In this document: positions 13,301-21,500 of the stretch, one piece after another | How the letters are laid out: the number at the start of each line of letters is the position of its first letter | Position numbering within the stretch: position 1 is the stretch's first letter | NCBI GenBank assembly: GCA_035610365.1 | Contig: CM069432.1 | Coordinates: 222,044,532 to 222,108,531 of the forward strand | Direction: 5' to 3' | Origin: Aquatica leii | Lineage: Eukaryota; Arthropoda; Insecta; Coleoptera; Lampyridae | Length of the DNA: 64,000 nucleotides | Position numbers and translations under genes: made by a program | Notes under the pieces: model-generated | What the model was told of the DNA's origin: nothing | The model's input: only the letters and a program-made list of their open reading frames with translations | Databases searched by the model: none

Positions 13301-14225
13301 TATTACGAATGAAATCCGTGGAAATGTAAATTCTACAATATCATCAACGTTTGTGCGCGTATTCTGTGTTTTTGAGAAAGAAACATTTACAATTCCATTC
13401 TTAGTTTGAAGTATTATCAGTTAGTAAATTTTACAGTATCTTGTAATTTCTAATTGATAAAAGCTGTTTATTTCTTTTTCATTAATAGCTACTTACTTAA
13501 TCAAAATTTGGTACTTAATTATTTTCTTCTTTTTTTTTCGTTTTTACTTTTTTCTTTTTCTTGTCTTTCCATGGTATAGACTACTTTTAACTGTTTGAGA
13601 CAGGTTTTGTTATGGTTTCCTAAGATTATTTTCTAAGCTGTTAAATTTTTATTATCTTACTATTACTGTTTTTCAGAGTATTGCACGTTTGTTATTTAGC
13701 AAAAATGTCAATAATCATTCTTTTCTTAAAAAACATTATTTTAACTTTTTATTATGTTTAAAACAACATCGTTGTTATCGTTGGTAATGGTGAGTAGAAA
13801 GATCTATTATAAATACAGGATGCAGACAATTATTAACAAAATACTTTTTTAGTTCTAATAAAAATAAAAACTAATTTTGTTACTTGTCATTATATAACAA
13901 TTGTTCTACTAGAGCTAACAATGAAAATGTATATGTATGTTTAACTTTATTTGTTCACCTAAGTGTTACAAAGTAATTACATTTACATTACATCACATTT
14001 TATTTACATTTCTTACATAAAAGAAAGGAAAGAAGAAAGAAAATGTATAATTAACATTTAAAAAAAACAATTCAACATTAAAGATTTACAGGTAATGTTG
14101 TAGTTGCTTTTCCTTAAATTTTGAATTTAATTAAGTTAATTATGTTTAAAATAGTATAATTTATGTTTTCACGTGTTGCATTTGTATTACAATTTCCCAT
14201 TCTGGATTTTAAATAAAATGTAGAT
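10380..14225. other. Gene-free region with one weak repeat
   Basis: No supported gene. 11275-11430 is the partner of the weak repeat at 4560-4720. 10520-10710 and 13160-13420 are less AT-rich but neither strand gives a product I recognise; the opposing ~70-codon frames at 13061-13409 show no family motif. Confidence 0.4.
11275..11430 (+). repeat. Possible old LTR-edge repeat, copy B
   Basis: Partner of 4560-4720: AATAAATATACT near 11311, a GTGTTGTC block and TTTGGCGC near 11404 followed by a T run, in the same order and spacing. Similarity is low and the element type is unproven. Confidence 0.3.
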
Positions 14226-14233
14226 AATATTTT

Positions 14234-14620
14234 TTTCTCAAAATCTTCTATTAGCAATGGATTTTCCGCATTCACCGGTTGTTGCAAATATATTTTTAGA
14301 AGATTTTGAGAAATATTGCTTTATCTACATCTTATCTAAAGTTAAGATGCTGGTACAGGTACGTTGATAAAACTTTTGTCATATAACAAAATAGTTCTAC
14401 GTTCAACAAGATTTTAGGTCATTTAAACTTTATCAAAATATTCGTTTTACTATGGAATTAGAAAAAAACTGTTTTTTACCATTTTTAGACGTTTTAGTTA
14501 CTAGAAATGGACATAATTTATTATCACATTCCGTTTATCAAAAACATACTCATACAGACTAGATTGTTCCACCATTACCCTTTTCAGAAATTATCAGTAG
14601 TAAATTATTTAGTGTACACA
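14234..14620 (+). pseudogene. Penelope-like element reverse transcriptase fragment
   Basis: Palm and thumb pieces of a Penelope-like reverse transcriptase. HSPVVANIFLEDFEKY (about 14268-14316) matches the conserved GSPLSPVVANIFME-type block. A degraded YVDD region follows near 14365, then FTMELEKNCFLPFLDVLVTR at about 14445-14505, the very typical post-YVDD block, and a segment with HSVYQKHTHTD. These enzymes copy element RNA into DNA and usually end in a GIY-YIG endonuclease, missing here. Stops after YVDD and after HTHTD disable it. It runs almost directly into a Gypsy integrase. A perfect 17-bp inverted repeat (14234-14250 with 14298-14314) brackets its start. Confidence 0.75.
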
Positions 14621-14624
14621 TTGA

Positions 14625-15610
14625 CTTAGCCAAACCAGCTTCGCAAATCAAAGAACTGCAACAGCTCAACCAACCAACTTTCAACGCCATGCGCATCTGG
14701 GAACGAGTAAAATCACGTCTAATCGGCAGCGATGACATAGAGCTTCATCAACAACACACCGTGAAAGATGATGTTTTATACAAAAAAAATCGAGACCCAC
14801 TGCGCGTTAGTCGTCCTAAATTTTGTCCAATCGGCAGTCTTGTTTGCATACTGAGACGCCACCCACAGGTACTTTTCGGCCAATATAAAAAGCGACTTCA
14901 AGAGATACGTCAAGTTGCGTTAGGCATGCGCCGTCTGCAAATGAGGATCAGGATCAGGCAACAGTATGACCTAAAGGACCCTTAGGAAATAGTCTCTGTA
15001 AATCTAAGGGGCTGCTACGCAGCAACACCTAAATAAGAAAGGTAGATCATGGTTATTACCGTGTAGTAGGTGGGTGAATCTAGATCTAATGATCTAAACT
15101 ACTACGCCACCGGTAATTAAAACGTTAGGAAAGGAAGTATTTAATCGGTTTGGATATCCAAAAGCAATTATCAAGCATAATAAACCACAGTTCGAGTTTG
15201 CACTATGGGACAACACTCTGCGACGCTGAGGTTGTTACCATTGGACTACACCAATATTTTATCCTTAAACAAATGTAGTAGAGAGGAGAAATCGAGAAAT
15301 AAAAAAATTGTTTTCAATTTCACCTCTAAGGAAAAGACCCGAAACAATGGACACGAGTTTATTCTATAATTTGCAGCCTCGCGAAAACGCTGCAACCGTA
15401 TTTGCACTAAATAAAGCGCTGTTTTAGTTTATGGACCTTTGCAGAACAAGTTTAACGTCAGACAAATGGTGTTGGAGCAAAAGCATCAAGCTATCAGAGC
15501 ACCTCTAGATTCCAAGTGGTCCAGACCTTTCCCAATCATACAGACGGCAGGCGCTAATGCCTACTCGATCGACAAAACTTCTTTGACTTAGGCGTGTACA
15601 AAGTCAGCTT
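14625..15610 (+). pseudogene. Ty3/Gypsy-type pol relic, integrase region
   Basis: 14689-14985 is open for 98 codons and resembles the region before a Gypsy integrase (a segment with HTVKDDVLYKKN). After a disrupted stretch, about 15110-15210 reads TLGKEVFNRFGYPKAIIKHN, matching the integrase core around the second catalytic Asp-Asn-Gly, here changed to His-Asn-Lys. 15270-15410 in shifting frames matches the NRE...K..QWD....LQPRENAAT region, and 15440-15560 contains a segment like the C-terminal GPY/F domain. The family inserts retroelement DNA into chromosomes. Substituted catalytic residues, stops and frameshifts show it is dead. No LTRs were recognised. Confidence 0.65.
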
Positions 15611-15619
15611 TCGACGTTT

Positions 15620-16086
15620 CAGTTTTTATAGTCATTTACATACTATTATCCATGCATAGTAAATTTATACTATGAGATGGCTTTGTTATTCGCTCATGTT
15701 TATTTATTTTATTTGTAATTACTAAAGATGTTTTTAATACATATTTTCTAAAATAATTTATGATTGTATAAAATTTTGCTTTTTACCGTAATGATCAAGT
15801 GAAAATATAAAATAAATATAAATGACGTAAGTTAATTTTAATATTATAATGTAGAAGGTATAATACAAGCTCCTGAGTAATTACGTTTAGCTTGAGGTTA
15901 TTTTTCTTAGGTTTATTAAAATGTCATAATAAGTTTGAAGTCACAAACATTCTATTTGAACGCATTTATTTTGTTTTAATTAAATGTGTATTTTAATAAA
16001 AGTTATAACTAGCTTAAACTCTGGTATAGATAATTAAACTTTTGATTTAATATAAATTAATTAGAGTTTGTTATTTTGCAGTTTTA
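15620..16086. other. AT-rich non-coding DNA
   Basis: Nothing recognised. It lies between the Gypsy relic and the tandem duplication. Confidence 0.45.
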
Positions 16087-16545
16087 TAAGTTTTTTAAAT
16101 AAATATAAAAGATAGTAAAAACATATTACTAATAAAAAAACTAGTATATTTTTGTTTTGTTTTTATGTTTTTGTTATAGTTCGGTGATAGCAATTTTACT
16201 AACCTAACACTTTTTTAAAAACTAATTACAAAGTTTACCGTTTTGGATTTTGTACATGTTCAAACTTTTTTTAATATTAAAAAATTTAAGTTTATATTTG
16301 TTTGCCTACAAACGTAAGTTTTTTAAATAAATATAAAAGATAGTAAAAACATATTACTAATAAAAAAACTAGTATATTTTTGTTTTGTTTTTATGTTTTT
16401 GTTATAGTTCGGTGATAGCAATTTTACTAACCTAACACTTTTTTAAAAACTAATTACAAAGTTTACCGTTTTGGATTTTGTACATGTTCCAACTTTTTTT
16501 AATATTAAAAAATTTAAGTTTATATTTCTTTGCCTACAAACGTAA
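16087..16545. repeat. 228-bp tandem duplication, two near-identical copies
   Basis: Copy 1 starts near 16087 and copy 2 near 16315, each beginning TAAGTTTTTTAAATAAATA and ending near GCCTACAAACGTAA. I noticed only two differences: GTTCAAAC against GTTCCAAC, and TTTGTTTGCC against TTTCTTTGCC. Such similarity in otherwise decayed DNA implies a recent event or an assembly duplication. No coding content. Confidence 0.9.
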
Positions 16546-16699
16546 TAAAAAATACAATTTTTAATAAAATCAAAACAATGTAAACGAATTTGTAAGTTTT
16601 AATTTACAACGCAATTGATTTAGTACAAAAATAAACTTAAAATGTCACAAAAAAATTCTAAATTTATTCCATTTACTGGGTGATCTTGTTTTCAAGCAG

Positions 16700-17275
16700 A
16701 CAATATGCGAACTTTGACGAAAGATAGAAGGTTTGATACAACAGAAGTCAAAAATAATCTGTATAACGCTGCCTATTGTGTTATTGTTTCCAAGAAGGCG
16801 CCAAACGGGAGATTGACATTGGAGCAGAAAACTGAAACATTTTTATTTTTTGCAACAAAAAGTGTGGTTTTAACACTGCAACGTTTTTGTGTTCATTTTT
16901 GACGAAGTGGATCTCCTGTAGACAGACAGTAAAAAAAAATTTAAAAACATTTTGAACAAATGGCACCATATCGGAGTCAGAGGGATCGTGTGCTTTCACA
17001 GTTCGGACACTTAAGAATATTGAAAGTGACGGCTCTGTTACAGGTGTGTTTAGCAATCAGCAACTTTTATCACGTAGTGACAAAAGATTAGTGCAGAAAA
17101 GTTGTGAACAACACGTATTAGGACTGTATGACAGTAACCATGCACATTTTAGTAGTAGTTTCTACCCGCATTATCCCGTGTTAAAACAACCGAGTCAAAC
17201 AACAAAACTTTGCGTTATTTGTGATGGATCACAAATACTGCATAAGTCTCAATGACACATTAATTACTGGCCCCA
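16700..17275 (+). pseudogene. BEL/Pao retrotransposon pol: start of reverse transcriptase
   Basis: 17046-17255 is open for 69 codons and its second half (FSSSFYPHYPVLKQPSQTTK followed by a segment with LCVICDGS) matches the first conserved block of BEL/Pao reverse transcriptases (YYLPHHxVxKxxSxTTKxRVVFDGS). A one-base shift later SLNDTLITGPII continues the family pattern. Upstream, 16705-16902 is open but only loosely resembles the pre-RT region. The enzyme should copy element RNA into DNA; the palm with the YxDD centre is missing, so this is a relic. Integrase and C-terminal pieces of the same family follow on the same strand, and I treat them as one deleted element. Confidence 0.65.
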
Positions 17276-17625
17276 TTATACATTTTTCACATGGAGGCGT
17301 GTAAAATACTTGGCAATGAAAATCTTCTTGGGCGTACACAACGCTAGAGGATGTCTGCGTTCTACAAACTTAATCGGAAGAATAAAATCGAGTTTGAAAA
17401 TTTGACATTTTCGTCCCTACACCAACAACGAAAAGTAAGCGTACCGAGAAAAAATTTTATACTACAGTTTTAATTTTTTTTAATTGCTATTTTTTTAATA
17501 ACAGTAACAATTTTATTTTAATTGCTTAAAAATTAAACGAACCTAGAACGTTCATACTTATTTCTATACAAAAACTAAAATGTTTGTGTAAAGTTGGAGA
17601 ATTAACCAGGAGTATCCTAATCAAA
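17276..17625. other. Unassigned interior of the BEL/Pao relic
   Basis: Between the RT and integrase pieces. Stops in all frames and no motif that I recognise; most of the RT and RNase H has apparently been deleted or has decayed. Confidence 0.35.
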
Positions 17626-18135
17626 CAAAAATCTTAATTGATGTTTTTACATCATTTTATTGGTGAGGATAGACTTTTGCTTGTAGATGGCAGGTTAAAA
17701 CATTGTACAACAATATTGTACAAAAAAAAAATACCCTATTATACTTTCCTAAAAAATTTACGTAGCAAACGTATACGTTTATTGCATTCTGGTTCGTTGG
17801 CCGTTTTGTTATGTTTAATATTGGCCAAATGGCAAAGTTACTTCATAGTTGAGTAAAATGTTATTGATTATCCCGTAAAACTAGTAATGATGGTCATCTA
17901 CCAAAAACTCGCGTTGAGTCAACCAGGCCATTTATTAATCTCGGGCTCAAATCCTGTGAACTTTTTCTGATAAAAAAAGGCTTGGTTGTAAAAAAAAACG
18001 TTAAAGTTTATGTACTTGTCTTTAACAGTTTTGTAACGAGGGTTGTTTACTTAGAGTGAGAACCCGATTTAAGTACCAATAATTTCTTAAACGCATTTAA
18101 TCAATTCATTTCTTGTTTTAGACCGTAAAATCTTT
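17626..18135 (+). pseudogene. BEL/Pao retrotransposon integrase
   Basis: 17650-17850 contains FIGEDRLLLVDGRLKHC and then LHSGSLAVL, the zinc-binding region typical of BEL/Pao integrases. In another frame, 17885-18055 reads DGHLPKTRVESTRPFINLG and then VYVLVFNSFVTRVVYLE, the start of the catalytic core (family pattern MGxLPxxRVxxxRPFxxxGxDYAGPF and KxYVCxFVCFxTKAVHLE). Just after a stop comes NNFLNAFNQFISC. The expected GxDYAGPF is lost, so the first catalytic Asp is missing. The enzyme would have joined element cDNA to the genome. Frameshifts and stops: inactive. Confidence 0.75.
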
Positions 18136-18384
18136 CAAATTTAATTTAAAGTAGGTCGTCAGTGAAACTATTTTTACTTATATAAAAATTGTACACAGTG
18201 TTAACTAAAATAAAAATTAGTTTATGTTTACGTAGTTTGTTAATTACTGTATCTTCCAATTCTAACGATTTTACTGGCAATACTTTGAAATGTCTGGACA
18301 AGATTTTTGGAAGAGATAGTATCTTTTCTAACTACAACAACGGCCAAAAAACATGTTTAAATATCAAAAATTGATTTTAATTAA

Positions 18385-18558
18385 TCTGATAGTTATAAAA
18401 GAAAAACAATTACAATCACTAAAATGGACTCTTGTAGATGTAAACAAACTGCTTTTCGGTACTGACGGATTAGTTCGCGTAGTGAGCTTAAATGGTTCTA
18501 ATGCCATAGTAAAGTGGTCCATCAATAAGTTTGCGATGCAAAACAAATTACTCTTCTA
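18385..18558 (+). pseudogene. BEL/Pao C-terminal domain (DUF5641-like)
   Basis: The frame 18353-18559 ends with WTLVDVNKLLFGTDGLVRVV, a short linker and IVKWSINKFAMQ. This fits the small domain at the end of BEL/Pao pol (Wxxgxvxxxx-G-DGxVRVVxl followed by RPIxKLxxL). It is on the same strand and in the expected order after the integrase, with the integrase middle (18136-18385) mostly unreadable. I read it as the end of the same element. The long open frame on the opposite strand is a shadow. Confidence 0.65.
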
Positions 18559-18659
18559 AAGCAAGAAGCACGTTTAACCACGCCAGTAAACACAATTTCA
18601 CTCTCAAGTTTAATTATGTACGGTTTGTACACAAGCAAATCTGATATAATAATTAATTA

Positions 18660-19013
18660 TTAAACCAAATTACATAGATATGTGAAGTCAGTGTCACCTA
18701 TTCGCGATGTGCTGAGTATACTAATATATAAGTTATTAATTAGCAAGATCTAGAGTTTTAAGTCTTTTTAGTCTACGTGTGTTATTGGCATTATTTAGTA
18801 AATTTAGCACTAACACATCGGCGTTTAACCTCATATTTGATCAATGTAACTTTTAAGTTTTCATAAAGTGATTTGTTGCGAATAAACCATTCTGCGTTTG
18901 CCAATTTTGTTTTAGAATGTCAATGTTAGATGGCTTAGCACAGCCTCAAAGGTTTATGCCGTACTACCACACTGGAACTAAAACTGTCTTATACACTAAC
19001 ACTTTATTTTTTA
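18660..19013 (-). pseudogene. Jockey LINE, 3' part: reverse transcriptase C-terminus
   Basis: Read on the minus strand, 19013 downward gives NKVLVYKTVLVPVWYYG-like sequence, then a degraded segment with GCAKPSNIDILKQNW, and ends around 18740 with NLLNNANNTRRLKRLKTLDL. These match the region after the RT palm in Jockey-clade LINEs (YKxVLxPxWxYGIxLWGxAxxSNIxIxxRxQ... RRLKRxxxxDL). It continues the minus-strand frame interrupted at 20484 by the Penelope insertion. In-frame stops are present. The rest down to about 18660 would be the 3' UTR; a poly-A tail is not obvious. Confidence 0.8.
19001..19013. repeat. Target-site duplication, left copy
   Basis: ACTTTATTTTTTA here is repeated exactly at 20484-20496, immediately outside the two ends of the Penelope-like insertion. 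It is Jockey RT coding sequence and was duplicated on insertion. Confidence 0.85.
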
Positions 19014-19410
19014 TACTAACATTAGAATGTCTTCCGGGTTTGGACCGTGTCATAGTTGCAACCGAAGCTGCCAACGTTTCGCCCACTTTCGTAAGGGGCT
19101 TCATCAGGGCGTGAGATAAATCGCAAAACTCAAACAAGCAATCGAAATCTAACTAAGAACTTCTCAAAAGTTAGGTTATCCACTTGTAAAACAAGCCATA
19201 ACCTAAACTATGAAAAGGTAAGAAAGAAAACGATAACCTGAAAAAGCAAACGAAACTCTAACAAAGAACCACTACCGAGTTAGGTAATCAACTTGTGAAC
19301 CAAGCCAGATTCTAAACTCCGTAGAAGTGACTTAAGAAGAAATAGTCTCCGTATTTAAAGGAAAAGGATCGTCACGGATGATTAAGCTCGAGCCTGATTG
19401 GGTTACGGTT
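19012..19410 (-). repeat. Penelope-like element, left inverted arm
   Basis: Reverse complement of 20057-20455, same length of 399 bases and no indels seen. I noticed two mismatches only (CTTCCGGGT against CTTCTGGGT, and CGAAACTCTA against CGAAAATCTA). It carries the hammerhead-like motif on the minus strand. A diverged, shortened copy of this arm lies at 33045-33268 within the Gypsy element. Confidence 0.92.
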
Positions 19411-20135
19411 CTATTTGTCAACCTGAGAATCTAGACTCAGAACTCCGTCATCTTACTAGAACCTTAGTGGACAATGGTTATGTAAAGCGAGATATTCATA
19501 GAGTTATTAATCGTCGTTTACATCCACGTACTCGATTACCTAAGGACATTTCTACTCCCGAATCCAACCCGAAATTGGCCTTTTTACCCTACATTCACAA
19601 GGTTCCAGATCAAATAGGGAAACTCCTTCGTAAGAATGGTATTAAACCCATATTCAACTCGACAGGCAAAATCTCTCAGATTCTTCCTTCTCCCAAAGAC
19701 AAATTTCCTACACTTTCATCTCAAGGTGTATACCAAATTCCCTGTTCTTGTGGTTTAGTCTACATTGGTGAAACCGGTCGTTCCGTCATTACTCGCATTT
19801 CAGAACATGATCGTTGTATAAGGAAAAGGTATACTTCCAAGTCTGCGGTCGCTGAACATCATTTTACTACAGGTCACAAGATAGATTTTGATAATCTTTC
19901 GTTGATTGCCAAATCTCCATTGCTTTTCAACAGGAAATTCCGAGAAAGCATAGAAATCATCAAACACCCCAATAACTTCAATCGCGATCATGGTTTCGAA
20001 CTATCCCCTCTTTGGTTCCCGGTTATTAGTCATTTATCAAAAACACGCCCCCTAGCAACCGTAACCCAATCAGGCTCGAGCTTAATCATCCGTGACGATC
20101 CTTTTCCTTTAAATACGGAGACTATTTCTTCTTAA
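19398..20135 (+). CDS. Penelope-like pol C-terminus with GIY-YIG endonuclease
   Basis: An open frame of 245 codons. It opens with TTG directly after a TGA and contains no ATG, so it is the tail of a larger pol, not a free-standing gene. Family similarity begins at residue 5 or so, exactly past the left arm, with SICQPENLDSELRHLTRTL (end of the RT thumb), then LPYIHKVPDQIGKLLRKNGI (linker). The endonuclease starts at about residue 110: GVYQIPCSCGLVYIGETGRS contains the GIY-YIG pair of motifs and the two Cys of the Penelope-type zinc site, followed by TRISEH (catalytic Arg), AVAEHHFTTGH (zinc-site His) and a Glu in ESIEIIKHPNN (metal-binding Glu). The C-terminus, from about residue 221, is encoded in the right arm. 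The enzyme nicks chromosomal DNA to prime reverse transcription. All visible key residues are kept. Confidence 0.9.
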   Translation: MGYGSICQPENLDSELRHLTRTLVDNGYVKRDIHRVINRRLHPRTRLPKDISTPESNPKLAFLPYIHKVPDQIGKLLRKNGIKPIFNSTGKISQILPSPKDKFPTLSSQGVYQIPCSCGLVYIGETGRSVITRISEHDRCIRKRYTSKSAVAEHHFTTGHKIDFDNLSLIAKSPLLFNRKFRESIEIIKHPNNFNRDHGFELSPLWFPVISHLSKTRPLATVTQSGSSLIIRDDPFPLNTETISS

Positions 20136-20455
20136 GTCACTTCTACGGAGTTTAGAATCTGGCTTGGTTCACAAGTTGATTACCTAACTCGGTAGTGGTT
20201 CTTTGTTAGATTTTCGTTTGCTTTTTCAGGTTATCGTTTTCTTTCTTACCTTTTCATAGTTTAGGTTATGGCTTGTTTTACAAGTGGATAACCTAACTTT
20301 TGAGAAGTTCTTAGTTAGATTTCGATTGCTTGTTTGAGTTTTGCGATTTATCTCACGCCCTGATGAAGCCCCTTACGAAAGTGGGCGAAACGTTGGCAGC
20401 TTCGGTTGCAACTATGACACGGTCCAAACCCAGAAGACATTCTAATGTTAGTATA
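20057..20455 (+). repeat. Penelope-like element, right arm (3' end)
   Basis: The native 3' end: it encodes the last 26 codons of the endonuclease frame, then a non-coding region with internally repetitive CTAAC-rich blocks, then the hammerhead-like motif at 20360-20390. Pairs with 19012-19410 over 399 bases, so a transcript through the element could fold into a long hairpin. Confidence 0.92.
20360..20412 (+). ncRNA. Hammerhead-ribozyme-like motif
   Basis: CTGATGA (20360-20366), a short stem GCCC/GGGC (20368-20371 with 20383-20386) and GAAA (20387-20390) reproduce the conserved core of a hammerhead ribozyme. The following GTTGGCAGC-TTCG-GTTGCAAC can form a third stem with one bulge. Hammerheads are known from terminal repeats of Penelope-like elements. 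Caveats: one extra A sits between CTGATGA and the stem, and I could not draw a convincing stem I or a paired cleavage site. It may be an inactive or non-canonical form. The left arm has the same motif on the minus strand. Confidence 0.45.
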
Positions 20456-20483
20456 GATTCCGGCCGTGGAAGCCTTCGCTATT

Positions 20484-20496
20484 ACTTTATTTTTTA
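20484..20496. repeat. Target-site duplication, right copy
   Basis: Exact copy of 19001-19013 on the other side of the insertion. On the minus strand it belongs to the Jockey RT frame. Confidence 0.85.
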
Positions 20497-21500
20497 GCGA
20501 TAACTTGGATTTTTTCTCTAGGACCCAATACATCTTTCTCACCATAGCATTTACTTGCTTTCTCTTATGCGTAATAAGGGTTTTCTAAGTTAAACGCCTG
20601 TCGAAGATCATACCAAGATCATTTACTTTCTGGTTTATCGAGATCTGTATACCATTCAAGATTACCGGAGGAGCGAAGTTGTGTTTCGTCGTAAACGTAA
20701 TAGCTGTAGATTTAGTTTCAATGATTTGTGTTCGCCGCCGGTACAACAATTTTTGGATTATGTCAAGACTGTTTTGTAGAGTTTTTAAAGAATCCTTAAT
20801 TGTTGGTGTGCACGTTAGGTACTCTCTGAACAGGACCCAGTTTGTGTGATTGTCTTGAAGAGAAAAGTTTTAGTACATTGTTATAATGGAAGTGCTGATA
20901 GTGACTAGACTACTATAACCAAGTGATCTGAAAGAAAGCCAAATAACGTTTTTAGTTTAAGGTATCTGGGAGATAATGCATTGGAAACAAAAAAGTCTAC
21001 AGCATCAAGTTCTTTATTTAAGTCAATCGGCCAGTATGTGGGCTATCCGGTGTATATATAGTCGTAGTTTTGGGGCAGTGCAGCTTTGTACAAATCGCGC
21101 CTTATAGTGGTAGTTATATTTAATTTTTGTCTTTGAAAAACCTTTTACTTAGATTGTTGAAAAATGCTTCCTACTGGTTTTGTTTTACAGAGTGCCGACA
21201 CGGGCAGTATATCAAAGCGAGTGTTAGTGAACCACTAGGACTTTGGACGTTAATTATAGTGTTGATGTAGTGAGAAATTTTGTTGTTTATAATGATAGCT
21301 AAGCTAGCGGGTGCTGTGCCGTCAGAATGTTTAGTGTGGTACGTAGTATAATTGTGGATATTAAAATAACTTTTTTCCGTAAATGGGGATTCTGAGATCA
21401 GTAATATATCAGTTTTTTGTTCTTTTAGAAATTATTCGACTAGAAAACGATGCTGTTTTAACCCATTTGCATTCCAGGAGACTACTTGGAGAAAGTTCAT
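20484..21500 (-). pseudogene. Jockey LINE ORF2: APE endonuclease and part of reverse transcriptase
   Basis: ORF2 begins with ATG at 21500 (minus), MNFLQVVSWNANGLKQHRFL, the classic start of an APE-type endonuclease. It continues ILLISESPFTEKSYFNIHNY, then a segment with DGTAPASLAIIINNKISHY, and GPTYWP/DAVDFF-like blocks near 20990-21045. After an internal loss of most of the RT palm, 20800-20500 reads LQNSLDIIQKLLYRRRTQI, NETKSTAITFTTK-like sequence, NDLGMIFDRRLT and MVRKMYWVLEKKSKLSLKNK, the RT thumb. The APE domain nicks target DNA and the RT copies element RNA onto it. Stops, frameshifts and the Penelope insertion at 19014 make it dead. RT resumes at 19013. Confidence 0.82.

Larger units (their letters stand above)
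19014..20483 (+). mobile_element. Young Penelope-like element inserted in the Jockey LINE
   Basis: A 1470-bp unit bounded by a 13-bp target-site duplication. It holds a GIY-YIG endonuclease frame flanked by 399-bp inverted arms (19012-19410 and 20057-20455, counting two shared edge bases) and a short right-hand tail (20456-20483) not present on the left. Penelope-like elements often carry such an inverted terminal piece at the 5' end of truncated copies. Here the pol homology starts exactly where the left arm stops, so this is a 5'-truncated copy capped by an inverted copy of its own 3' end. It lacks a reverse transcriptase core and could move only with help. By its intact frame and near-identical arms it is the youngest element in the window. 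Confidence 0.9.

Noticed and set aside
13061-13409. Overlapping opposite-strand frames of 73-75 codons in a less AT-rich patch
   Set aside because: Neither translation resembles a known family, and neither has a convincing start or splice context.
15056-15118. A hairpin-like GTAGTAG...CTACTAC stretch that looked like a possible tRNA
   Set aside because: The pairing is imperfect, no T-arm GGTTCGAATCC or anticodon arm can be drawn, and the right half reads as part of the Gypsy integrase.
16781-17056. 91-codon minus-strand frame
   Set aside because: It lies antisense to the BEL/Pao relic and has no recognised motif.
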